The translations under genes and the position numbers were made by a program. DNA of 64,000 nt, from the NCBI GenBank assembly GCA_000507305.1, contig DF239314.1:80239-144238 (forward strand), read 5' to 3'. A model generated the notes under the pieces. It searched no databases. It saw only the letters and a program-made list of their open reading frames with translations, and was not told the origin of the DNA. Origin of the DNA: Breviolum minutum Mf 1.05b.01. Taxonomy: Eukaryota > Sar > Dinophyceae > Suessiales > Symbiodiniaceae. Positions 35,501-48,500 of this stretch are shown here, in pieces (within the stretch, counting starts at the first letter, position 1; the number at the start of each line of letters is the position of its first letter).

Positions 35501-38500
35501 GGGAGGGGATTTCACCACCAAAAGGACACGACCTAAACGTGACCTAGGGTCACCTTTGCTTTTCAAGACCTTCAATTTGCATAAAATCAAAGACATGTTC
35601 CCTTGCAAAAGTTCATCAGGGCCATTTGTACGCAATTTTTCGGGGAGTAGGCTGTGAAGATCGCATCAATTTTGACCCAAAAAACTTCAAAGATTGCTGC
35701 AGGAACCGATGGAAAAAAACCCGAAGCACTCCGGTTTAAGGTCTCAAAAACCAAATGTAGGTAAATATACCATACATGGATGCTATGAGCCCCTGAAACT
35801 AACAGCCAAAGCTCCTGAAAAATGATGGTTGGGAGGGAGACGATCCTTTCTTGTTGGGTTGGAAGGCCCATTTCCAGAAGGAAACCGCTAGTTTTAGGGA
35901 TGGTTTAGGGGCAGTAGCCAGAGTTCATGGTGGTTAAGAACCCCCCTTGGGTGGATTACATCTCTTAAACTCACCAGCGGAATCCCTCTAGTAAACTAAC
36001 ATGACCATGGAAACTCAATGAAAATCACCTATATATTGTTTCTTGGAAATACCTGAAAAAATGGATGATTTGTCATGGCTATGTTAGATATCTTAGTTGA
36101 CCAAAGTGTTTTTTGAAAAAGTTTTGCCAAACCCAGGTTCCGAAGAAAAGACCCAGGTTCCGAATCTCCAACCGCCTGCATCTCTGCGTTTTCATATCGT
36201 TCATCTCCAAAATTGGCACGTGCAGCGCCGACCTGCGACCAAAAGTTTTTCGCTACGGTTTGGTGGACGAGATGTTTATGGTTACAGGCACGATTTATTT
36301 GAGGAATGCTGGGATGTCCATGATACTTCGTCAGTGGATTATTTCACCCCTATATTATATAAGTAGGTTGCAAGTCCGGTAAATAGATAACAACCAACTT
36401 ACTAACTATACTTACTAACTTTCATGGACACCCTAGTAGATACCAAAAATGAAAAATGTATCACCTTCTTGGAACTAGAACCATTTATAGATGCTTGTTT
36501 CAATTGGATGATTCCAAATCTTGGAAAATGGTTGTTTCACCAAACATCCAGTTAAAAAAATTGGTTAGGGTTCCAGGTTCCAATCAGGTTCCAAATATGT
36601 GTTGTTTTCTAGATATTTAATCTATCTGGCCAAAATATAATATATTTCACGCACCTAGATTTCCCCGAAATCTGGGGATTTCCCTTACTAAACCACCATT
36701 TAAGGTGAATACTCGTGGGGTTGGTCGCTATAATTTGCCCACGGGGGTGGAACTTTCGACTGGGTAAGGGAAACCAATGGGTTTTCATAAGCCCTTAATA
36801 AGGCCTTATTTCTGGGGGGAGTACGTCAGGAGGGGGCTGGTGTTGGTTGATTGGCCACAATATAAGAACATGTTGATTCAATTGGTGATGATCAAGTTTT
36901 TATCCATCCCATGGAATCGAAAAGAACATGTGGATCAACAAATATGAACACAAATCATCCGATAGAAGAACATGCTTGGCAATACTTTCCCAACTATTAG
37001 TGGCTCAAAATATCTCGGCAAACCACATCTACTAAGTAGAACCCTCCTTTCCACCTATCGTCTCAAAATCCACAAGACCACCCGGAAAAAAAATGCACGT
37101 TAAATGCTGCATGATGCTACATACTTGTCGTTTGATTAGAAAAAAAAACATGATCCATCTGACCATCTGACCACTTGTGGAGGGAGTTTCAACAAAAAAC
37201 ACATGAAGATGGTGAGATTTGAAAACTATACAAGGTGATTCAAAACGTGACTGTACTGAGCACCTAGTTGGTGGTTACTTCAACCTTCAAAGGGTCACTT
37301 CATCATCCCACAGGCTTCAAGCCCTGCAAATTCACACTCCCTCCCCTTTCGATCCTAAGTATAGCCGACACCCCAACTTCAATGGTTGTTTCTGGTTCCC
37401 TTACTAGGTGCTAGGTACCATATAATCCCCCAATTGGCAGTATATCTACCACTTATATACCACTTATATATTGCCAATTGGGTGATTATATAGTACCCAC
37501 CACCTATTAAGGGAACCAGGAAACTGAATTGACAACTGTTTCCATCCGTTCGAAGTCCCACCTGTTCATCGATATGCAGGAAGAAGACAGCATCCGGACA
37601 TGGTAATCCACGATCTGGATTTTGACACCATGTAAAGTCCAGACCTCTTCGGATTTGGTTCATTTTCGAAGCTGCTAGGGTGGCCATTGGACTTTAGTAA
37701 CTGTATAGTTAGTAAGTTGGTTTCGAACCTATTTGCGGAACTGACAACCTACTTACAATATATAGGGGTGAAATAATCCACTTACTAAGTATCATGGACA
37801 TCCCAGTGGGCAGTACTGGAGTTTCATGTTTCAGTCTTTAGGGTCCATCCCTCCGCATGGAGCATTTGGGTAAATGGAGCCTATTGGACCTCGATCCTAG
37901 GTAAAATCATCATCATGGGAAAAGGTCATTTTCCCTAAGGATCCCGATATGTCCTAGGAAAGGGATTACCCCTATATTCCTATTCTGGGGATGGGATTGA
38001 GACCATCAATCCTATTCTAGTTAGGGGTTTGGATTCTTAGGGTTTGAAATGGGGACAGATTTTCTTTTTTGGCACATAAAAATCAAAAGAAACTTTGAAA
38101 AAAAAACATCCATTTACCAGGTGATTCAAGCCGTGACCTTTTGATTCCCCAGTCACTTAGATATTTAGTCTTTTAAAGGGTCACTTAACCATCCAAAAAA
38201 AAACAAAGAATTGCTAGGTGTATACAAATCCATCTACAACATCCAAGAACTACAAATTTTGATAAAGGAAACACTGATCGGATTCCAGCTGCAAAATCCA
38301 AACCATTTGAAAGTCGTTTTGCCACTCCATCGAGTAAACACGGACGGTTGAACTTGTTTTTGTCCCAAAGGGATTGAGAGTTTATATTTATACCTATATC
38401 TACAATTTTACTACCTAAGAAGAAAAGGACCCATGTTTTCGGGGTGAATTTACCTGAGGAAATATGCAACTTATTGATGGTGTGGTGAAACGAAAATTAT

Positions 38501-41500
38501 TTGGCAAATGTGAACCGCGCATAAAATGAGACTTGTGTTTTCCTCGAAGGTTTCGCATGGTTATCATGGTGATAAACCTTTGTTGGGTAGTAAAACTTGG
38601 ACAATTGTGAGTTTTCTATTTCCAACAGGTGTTTTTTTTGCTAGCGTACAATCACCCTAAGAAATTTGGCAATATACCCTCCCAAAGGAAACGATCGTCT
38701 TCCAATCTATTTTCAGGTGCTATGTTAGTTTCAGTGAGGGTAATCACCCACTGCCGTATCTGCAGGTCAAGACAGGTCATTGCTCCTGGGCTGACACATG
38801 AAACGAAACATGTTACCTATCCTTCGCCCCGGCAATCCGCGCCGGTCCCCCGAAACGGCACCTTTGGCAACAGAATATGCCACCCCTGAGAAGGCATAGC
38901 GATCACAAATGATCGTGGTACCAGCCCGTAGATCCTTGCAGAAGTTCTTCCAAGGTGGTCTGACTTGGTAAACAAAGCAGGAAACAAAATCTTCAACAAA
39001 ATATTTATGCAACATCATCTATCCCAAACACTCAACCTATGATCTATTTACCTACATCTGTTTGTTTTTTCATGGTCAATTTAGGTATAAAGACCACACT
39101 TCGAATGTCTGGGTATGTAATCACTTGGATCCATGGTCTCAATCCCATTCATAGGATTCTAGGGCAAATCCCTTTCTTAGGACATATCTGGATCCTTAGG
39201 GTAAGGTGTGGATTGAACCGCGAAGCATCCATACTTTCCTTGCTGGAATGTCCAACGGATTGAGTAACAATAGCTTGTCTACTTCGAAGGTAAAATGTTT
39301 TTTGGAGTTGGTTCAGGTAGTTACGCTGGATGGGTTCGCACCCCATTTAGGGGACTTATATACTGTATGTATATATATATATATAATACCAACTTACAGA
39401 GGTTGTAAACCAACATCATTCGATTTTTTCAAGGAAAAGTCGGGATTTGAAATTTCGATGCTGCCCAAAAACGATGTTTTTCGTTTGGAGGGGGCCAGGG
39501 GGAGAGAGGTTGGCAGCGAAAAAAGATCTGCAGCCTCTTGCATCTCGGAGGTGGTTGATATCCCCAAGGTTCCGGGTTGTTGGAAACCCACCACCTATAT
39601 ATACATATATATATATATTTTTTTACATGTATACATATATCAAATTTGTACCTAGAACCCAAGTAAACAAGAGTCATTTGGGTTCCAGGTATATAAGATA
39701 TATTGTCACATCTATGCTGATATCTACCACACGAGTGAGGGTGACAGGATGACGCAATGGAATCAGCCAGTATATAAATTCCCAGCACCTCAACGATTGA
39801 CTTTGCAATCTCCCAACGATTGGCCTGCCAGAATTGGAGTTTACCATTTCTAGTGACAGTTAAGACAATTTCTCTAAAATGGTAGATTGGGATGGTGGAT
39901 CTTCATGCTACTTGGTATTACTTCGCAATGAAGCCGAAAAAAACGTCCCCCAAGATAGAGCAGCCTTGAATCATCCCGACCAACACAACCAGGCGTGTGA
40001 AACCAAAAACATCTTGTCTTCAGCGTCAACAAAATAATGAAGGATGTCTGGATGAATGTACAAAAAATGTTTCCAAGACAAAAACATGTGCAGTTGTGTA
40101 TGAAGTATTCTCGTTCAAATTTCACGCTGCTAAGAGGGGTGCCATTCCCTTTCTGAATCTTGCCCACTGACTTTTCACTATCAGCATCAGGAACATGGCT
40201 ACCGTTTGCTTGAATTTTATGATAAATGTTTGGGTGAGTATACCAGTCAGGTTGAATGGTAATTATAGCTGGAACAAGGTCGGCCTTGTAAGCCGATCGT
40301 TATCAGTAGTGGCCATTTCCTTTAACTCCATTTGGGAGGGGTGTGATAACCCCCAGATACCCAATTATATTTTCGGCTATAGGGGTGAAGCAACTCCATT
40401 TATAACTGGGGTCCTGCCTTGAAGACAAGCCTGTCGTTTTGGGGAGCTCTTGAACTTCTAGGGACTACATTACACTGCCCGACCAAAACTGACGGCCGGG
40501 AAGCCTGAAATCATGGAGGGTTCTTCATGGACTTTTCCCAAAGGTGTGCCATTTTTTTCGGTGTGAAAAAATTTGAGCCAGCCGATTCGGTTTTTCTAAC
40601 GGGGTAAGTAAACCAGGGGTCATTAGCATTAGCAACCCAAAGAATGCAAGGATGTTTGAGGAGATCCTTCAAATTTACCTTACAACTGCATCAAGTTCGT
40701 TCCCCCAAAAACTCTGGCCAAAGTAGTAGAATTCCTAAACCTGAAGGCGCATGTTCAATTTCAGGAACTTGATTCCTAGACTATCATTTGGGGTGACCTC
40801 AGCTGAGGTAAATTTTTGATCCCTGTAAACCCTTGAGTTTTGGTTGTTGCCTCAACCTTCCTCCCTGGCGTACGCTGAAAAGACGATGTACTGCTTCATC
40901 TGGCAGCTCCAGTTGCCTTTTGATGGAGCTACAAAGTTGGCCCCGGAGCGGAGTTTTCTTTAATGGAATTAGAACTAACCCCTGTTAACAGGGTTGTAGA
41001 TTTGGCCCTGAATCAAAGCCAAACCCTCAAAAACCAATATTTAGACCCATATAACTATTATCCATCTGTGGCGGATAGTTTCGGAAAATGTATAGGGGAC
41101 AAATCTGCAATCTTGCTATAAATGGCCGAACATAAATAGGGAACTGAGGTTATATGACCCCTATAAGTGGAGTTATGGGCCCTAACTAATAACTGGTTTT
41201 TGGGCCCACCTTGTAGAGACTTTAAAAAAAACACGAAAACCCTGGAAGTCCAAGTGGTTTTTGACCCGTAAAAACGGCATTGTTTTTGCTAAGGATCTAC
41301 AATCAACGTTTGCAGAGGACTTCATCGGCTTTCATGGTCTTGGTTGACTCCATGGAAAAGCTTTATCCCGTCCCAAAATCCCTAGTTTACATCTTTTCTA
41401 GCCAAATACCTGTTGAGGATCTGTGTTTGAACTTGAACCCCCAAACATCTCCTGAGGTTCGGCTTTGAAGGGTTCCAAACACAGATCCTCACGAGGTATG

Positions 41501-44500
41501 ACTGGAGGATGTCTTGGATGTCTAGGATTATAGGAAATTAGATCATTTCGCCCAGTAAGTGGTTTATAAAAAATCTTTGAAACCATCACCTAGTTTTGTT
41601 CGTGATTTTTCAGTGTTTCCATTTCATTTGTTTTTTCCCAGTTCAGTAGCCCCGAGTACTATGAAGGTTCGATATCTGAAACAAGCCTCCCTAGATAGAC
41701 ATCACATTTTTTCTCCCCCGCTGGCGGTTGGGGAATCAAATGAAGTATCTCAAGTACCTCTTCTAAAGGGACTATACACCCGTGAAATGTAACATAGATA
41801 CTCAAACCAATCATATTGTGAAGGAAGTACCTCTTCCAAACCATCATTTTTTGTATCAAATTCATCAAAAATTCTAGGATGAAACTGATTGAAATGGCAC
41901 CAAAACAATGATACCTCGTTATCATCAATAATACTGTTTGTATACACTCGGGAATTTTTTCGAGCTTCGCGTCAGGATAGTTTCCCAAAATATCATGGCT
42001 TCAGTGGCGAGCTGTTGAACTTCTGAGTTGTCACCTAATTGACCCACCCAAAAAAAAGCCTTACACACCCGAAGATTAACATAGAACCTGAAAATGATGG
42101 TATGGAAGAGAATTTTCCATATTTCATTTTCCTATTCCTTGGATACATTCTCAGGTTCCATGTTAATCTTTCGGGGTACTTTCCATTGAATCCTGGTTGT
42201 TTCATAGGGATCCTTATAATGGCTTATGAAATAATCCCCACATAACTGGATAGTATTTCATCCCCTATATACCCTAAACTCTCCATGAAGCTAACAGCAA
42301 GTTTACTCCTGAGAATTGGCGCATTGGAGGTGAAAGTTTCTTTTTGGGAATGGCCAATTTTTTCAAAGTTATCTTAGTTTTAGGGATGGTATTTTTTCCC
42401 AGCTTTGTTGTAGGGTAACCCCCCTACAGTTACCACTCGGATTTTGGGAGGTTGCAGGATTCCGTCGACCCTTCTCCATGGTTTTTCCGTAAAGACTGAG
42501 CCATAAGAATCCGAAAACCCCTCAAGTTCGTGGCTAGTAATTTTGAGGATCCCCAAAAGACCGCTGCGAAATACAGGTTCCTTCACCCCTTTTTAGGAAA
42601 AGTCCTTGCTGATTCTTAGGGACGGTTTACTAAACATCAACAATTGCGCACTTGCATGTCCCAGGAAGTTAGTAAAAGGTGAGCAAGTGGGTTTTAACCC
42701 CAATATATCCACCCGATTAATAAGTAGGTTATAACTCATTTACTAACCAGTTACTAACTTCCCGGACATCCAAGCAGTTTTCTCACGGCTTTAATGGTCT
42801 ATACTGCGCTTGCAGCTTCCTTTTTTTGTGGAAATTAAACTGTCACTTTTCCAGACAATCATTTCTTGGGATTCGGTGAACTTTTCAAGGGAAAAACCCG
42901 GCCATGCCACGTAGATAGAACGGCGCACCATCTGTGGTCATGTAGGGCGCCAGCGCAAATTTCGGCCATCGTGCGCTCGAGTCAGGGGCTCGGCCTTTCT
43001 TCTCACTTTGTTTCCCAGTGCCTTTGCCACTTCTCTGTCGATACATGGCGTTCAGACTGTGACGATGGAAGCTCGAGGCTTTTGAACAATCTGAAATACT
43101 GCAGTTGTCAAACGAAATGGAAAAGGCACGTGTTTACTCACAGCAATTGAGCAAGAGATTTCAGCCAATACGTTCATCGAAATAAACGACCAAGACTGAA
43201 GCTTTGGAAAACTAATTGCAAGCTGCAAGATGCAAGATCACTGTAAAGATTTTATGGTTTAAGTAAATAAAAAACAACATTGGCCTCCCCCATGTGTTGC
43301 GACCGTCCCAGCCAGAATTTTTTTTCTTGTCTGCGAACGCTCTTGGCTGATTGGCTGCACGGCCAGAGTCATTGCCTTTCAATTGCACTTGGGCTGAGGG
43401 CAGCAGCTGTACGTGCCCAGCCTTGTCTTTCATTCTTTGCCATCCGAGTCTTCTACATCGCTGGCTACTTGCACAAGCTCATCCACTATTTGAACTTCGT
43501 CCTTTTTGTGTTCCAATGCCTTCGTGTCTACACAGAGGTCTGGTAGGTCCTGTTTCATTTGGGCGCGGTCCCGGCGTTTCTTCTCTTTGTTCATCGTGTT
43601 GCTGGTCTTGGATGCATCATTTCGCCCTGGTTCGGGCTCTTCGATGGAGGCCATGTTCTTTTCTTTTTCTTCTTTTTCGTGGCTGCTATGTTCTGACGCG
43701 ATCCTTTGCTCTTCTTGGCTTTCTCTTTCTGTCTCTTGTGCTTCTTGCCGTTGTCTGATGCCTTGTCCCTTCCTTTAGGCTTCTCTTCTTTTGCGTCAGC
43801 TTCTTCTGCATCGCTTGGCACTTGTACTGTTTCATGATCATTGTGGCCGCATGTTTGGCTTTTCTCCTTTTCTTCGGACACCGCTGCCGCTGGGTTGCCA
43901 CCCTGCTCCGTCACGTTCTGGCTCCCCAATGCTGCCTCAGCATCCCTCCCTGAAGCCATGTTGGCATCTTCCTGTTCTTCTGCTTGTTCTTCTTTGCTTG
44001 GACTTCGAGACTTCTTGTCCTGCTTTGTCGACTTGCTTTTCTTGGCTTTTTCTGTCTTCCTTCTGTCCTTCTTTTCTTTGTCTTTCTTCTTTTCCTTTGT
44101 TCTTTCTTTCTTATTTTTCTTCTTTTCCTTTTTGTGACGCTTCTTCTTTTCGTGCTTCTTGTGTTTCTTGTCTTTAGCATCTTGCTTTTTGTCATTCTGC
44201 TCTTTTTTGGCTATTTCAGTCGCTTTGCTGTGTCTCTTCAGCTTCTGTCTTTTCTTCTTTGCTGACTGGTGGAACTCCTTCAGGCTGGTCCATGGGCAGA
44301 GCAATTGGCAATGGCAGATGAAATATTTTTCACTTGAGCCTCCAATATGTAGGTACGAAAAAATGCACGCGTTTCAAAGTCAAAGTAGATCACAATATGA
44401 ATGAAGCAAGTAAGCAAGCAATTCATCAATTCATCCTTCAAGAGAGCCGTCATCAATCAATATTTCACAAGATGCTTCAATCAATCGAGAAAACTTTTAA

Positions 44501-45505
44501 GGCCAAAACGAATGGAGCAACCAGTGTATCAGTCAATCAGTCACTCAATAAATCAGTCAACCAATCAAACAATCAAAATCAATCACACAATCAAGCAACA
44601 GACAGTAAAAAAATCATGATCGCTGACACAGCTTTGCAGCTTCTTTTTTAAAAAACCTCTGTGCCGCGCTCCGCCAGCTGAAGGCATCAGGGTGGCCTGC
44701 GGGACAGATGTACAGGTGTTGAAGACAATGGACGTTCAGCCATGCTTCTTGCCTCCGGTTCTCGGCCCTTGGCTCCGCGCTGTGCCTCTCATCCTGGTCC
44801 TGATGACATCATGTGGCCAATGTTGCTATTCGAAGTAGCGAAAAAACATACAGAAATTGCAAACAAGCAGCCCCATGCTTGGCTACGTAGTGCACGCGCA
44901 TGGGCCGGCCAAGGCGCTGCCACTGCACGAGACCGCGCAGCACCTTGACGTCATGATTCGAATGGACAGCATTGCAACACAGCTTTTGAAATGTCAATTA
45001 TACTTGTGGCTGTAACTATGCAGCACCTGGCCCTCCACGATGATTAGGACATCGTGTGGGCGATCGAGACCAAGGAATCGCCGCAAGGGCCAGGTGAATA
45101 AAAGGATCCAAAAGAATGCCGAACCTTATTTGACTGGCGAAGTGACAACGTGTTGGTGTTCTAACTATATAATGCAACGAATGCAGCCAAGCAACTCGGG
45201 ATACGCATCCGAAGCACCGTCTCTTGGCCCGTGAGCCCGTTCACAAAGGTGACGTCCTGCATGGAAAACTTCAATTCTAGATTGCGTATGTTAAAATCTA
45301 TTTATGCCAGCAATGTGGGCAACATCAGGCCTCCATGCGATCCATGCGGCCAGAAAAAGCAGAAGATGAGAACGAAAAGCGAAGCTTGAGCTCACGAAAG
45401 GCTGCTTGTGCAATGGAAAAATTTCTTAGACGCTCTAAGATCAATTGGAAAAGAAAAAGCAATCAATGAACCAATCAGTCAAGCAATCAATGAACCAAAC
45501 AATCA

Positions 45506-45545
<40 letters not shown>

Positions 45546-48500
45546 GGCAATCAATTAAATGGTCAATCAGTCTATCGATCAATTAATCTATCACTCAATC
45601 TTTTATTCAATGAAGCAATAAATCAGTCAATCCGACAATCAGTCGGTCAATAACTCTTCCAATCTGCATTCTACCAACAACTAGCCATTTCTACACAAAT
45701 GTTTACCCATGTAACAAAGCAGTCAAGCAAGCAGGTCAATTCATTTTTGCCGATCCATCATGGGGAATGATTTCCCAAATCTTGAAGCCTCAAAAGTCGT
45801 GAAAAACTGCGACTTTTCGATGCTTGGAAATTAGTGAACCAAATACCCTCCCTGAAACTAACATTTTCGCACCTGAAAATGGATGGTTGGAGGACTATTT
45901 CCCTATTTTCAAGGTATAGTCTCCCAAATATACCATTTCTATCCAATCCGGATCAAAAGTGCCAAAAAGCAAATCCAAGCAGGTTTTGATTTGCTTGCTT
46001 AAGTAAAGATCGATAGTAGCTTTTCAATCAAAAACTCTACCCTTCCTGAAACTAACATAGCCCCTGAAAAATGATGGTTCGGAGACGATCCTTTCCTTTT
46101 GGGAAGGCCTATTTTCAGGTGCTATGTTAGTTTCAGGGCGGGTGGTTTATCACGTTCAGTCATTAACTATCCAAAAATGTCATCACTTTCCTCACTTTCC
46201 CAACCGGCACCTTCTTAAATAAAGATCGATGGTAGCTCCAATGGCCGTTTGGCGATTTGGAAAGCACATCCATTTCACTGGCATCACCTGCGAGCTTGCA
46301 ATCTCAGGGGTGCCCGGACTTGAGGCGCCATCAATACTTGGCGGTTTTTCCCCGAGCCGATCGTTATAAATGGAGATATGATTAACCTCTTTATAAATGG
46401 CCGAAAACAATTGGGTAACTGGGTTATAACCACTATAAATGGAGTTACAACACTATTTATAACTAGTAGGGGACCAGTTGATATGGTAAATATCCCATCA
46501 TATATTAATATAGGGTTTTATTTTATACATCCCAGGTGGTTTTCTCACCGGATTTCTTCCAAACCATCAACAGTACGTAACTTAGATATCCAAGAATATG
46601 AAAAAAATCAAACGCCTGGAACTTCATGCAGGTACCCCCAGTTGAGGCTCTTTTTGGTATGGTCCTTTCGGGGTCTCTTGGACTTTTCTTAGATGATAGG
46701 TCGTAAGTTGGGTTATAAGTTCGTTCTAATTAACCTCTGGAAGTTGGTTGAAGTTGAAATTCGTCCCATAGTACGGAACATGTCAGGTACCTAAAATGCA
46801 GGTTTCAGGTACCTTCTTTTCGGCTATTTTGGGGGTGGGGAACTTTCCTTACATAAGCCGTATCCATACTGCTTATTTTTTGGTGAGGAAGTATTCCTCC
46901 ATTTTTGGTACCTGAAGTGTTTGGTGAAAACTAGTCAGTAAGTTGGGTTTACAACTATAACTAGCATCTGGAAGTTCATTTATAAGACACCTAAATAGGG
47001 TACAGTGAGTTATAACCCAACTTACGATATGTACTAGGGTCGAAACTCCATATATTAGGGATGGTCATGCCACCTGTAATAGGGAATTCTTACAATGGGT
47101 AAATGTAGGTAAATATGCCATACATGGATCCTATGACATATAAAATATGCATCTGGTTTGATGATTTCTGTTTCTTCCATTTGTGGGACATGTGAATCTG
47201 ATTGCTGAATTCCTTCAAAAAGCGGAGCCTGAATCACCACCCTCTATTGAGCGGAGGTCTCTTTGATGGTAGCTAAGACTTCCTTCTAAATAGCAAGTAC
47301 CTTTGCACCCCAAAACCCATGAAAATGAAGCTTTGAAACGCTGAGAATATGGGTTATAACCCGTAACAAAGAAGGTTGTGGGTTCCCATGGTACACTGAC
47401 AACTGCGTTTGTCATCTTATTGAATGTAAAGGGGGTTTACACATGTTTACACCAGTTTAGGGTGTTCTTGATTCCAGGGATGAGGTTCTACCCTCGAAGG
47501 TTCTGACAAGTATAAAAATCTTGAATCAGAAAACCGTTGAAATAGTCAGGTCACATTTGTCAATCAAATGGGTTTTGACAGGTTATGTACTTATTCATCT
47601 TATTCGGTTTTTGCAGGGCCCATGTCCTTAGGGTAAAACTATCACAAATAGAAACAGGTTTTTTATGTGTAAAAAAAACCGCCAACAAAAATAACACCCA
47701 CATGGACCTCACAAACTCCACATCCACACATTGATGGAATCCCATGGAATCCCATGGAAACTCGTAAGAAGTGAAGAATCAGATCCCAATGATCCGCGAA
47801 ATCCCCACATAACTGGGTAGGATTTCACCCCCTATATACCCTAAACAACCTTTTGGGCCATTTTTTCATTGCTCACCTGTGTTTTGTGTAACTCAAGGTC
47901 TACATTGAGAAGCCAACATTGCGGGCCGCTTATGTTTTGAAAGCTCACCTACTAGATATGTCTTACCTGGTATGGGCACCTACCAGTGGTGCGTAGCAAT
48001 AACCCCACTTACCCATATATAAGGCCATTTGTAGGGGTTATAAATCCATTTACGACTCATCTTGTAGAATGGCGGTTGACAAAAAACAACTAAACTCACA
48101 AGGGTTTTCACTCAGAAATTCGTGGCTCTTGACTCAAAGTAAAACAGTGGTCACTATATTACCAACCCAAACTTCATGCACTATTTCTTTCGAGAATTTC
48201 CCATACATTTGCTACTTGTTTGATCCCACCAGAAATGGGTGGCATTTCATCACCCTCGGTCAAAAAAAATTGCCCCGCCTTCGACAAATACTCTTCCAGT
48301 TTCTTGCTCTGCGTCGATTTGCCACTACGATCCAAACCTGGCCAAAAATCATGGGACGGTGATTTTGGCCAGTAAACATGGAGAGGCAGGGAAGCACAGA
48401 ATGGGGGAAAATACTCCGTGGACACAGATACTCAATGTACCATTTACTCCCAAATTGCCTTTAAATACATCATACATTGAGTATCTGGGTGAGTTTTTTT

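Larger units (their letters stand above)
42790..45690. other. Compositionally distinct 2.9-kb block inside a thymidylate kinase intron
   Basis: This block has none of the R1-R13 repeats that crowd the flanks. It has higher GC in places, a lysine-rich coding frame, and (AATC)n tracts giving SINQ-like peptides at 44400-44630 and 45470-45650. It sits between thymidylate kinase exons at 46211 and 40916, in the longest intron of that gene (about 5.3 kb). A single insertion, or a region protected from the repeats, would explain it. No terminal repeats or target duplication were identified. Confidence 0.5.

Noticed and set aside
35610-35720. Candidate thymidylate kinase exon after ERYENAEMQ
   Set aside because: A phase-0 frame (QSLKFFGSKLM) looks possible, but no clear donor or family match could be confirmed.
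44325-44345. Possible spliced-leader relict before the lysine-rich frame
   Set aside because: Only the eight bases GGCTCAAG match (minus strand); this is expected by chance in a window of this size.
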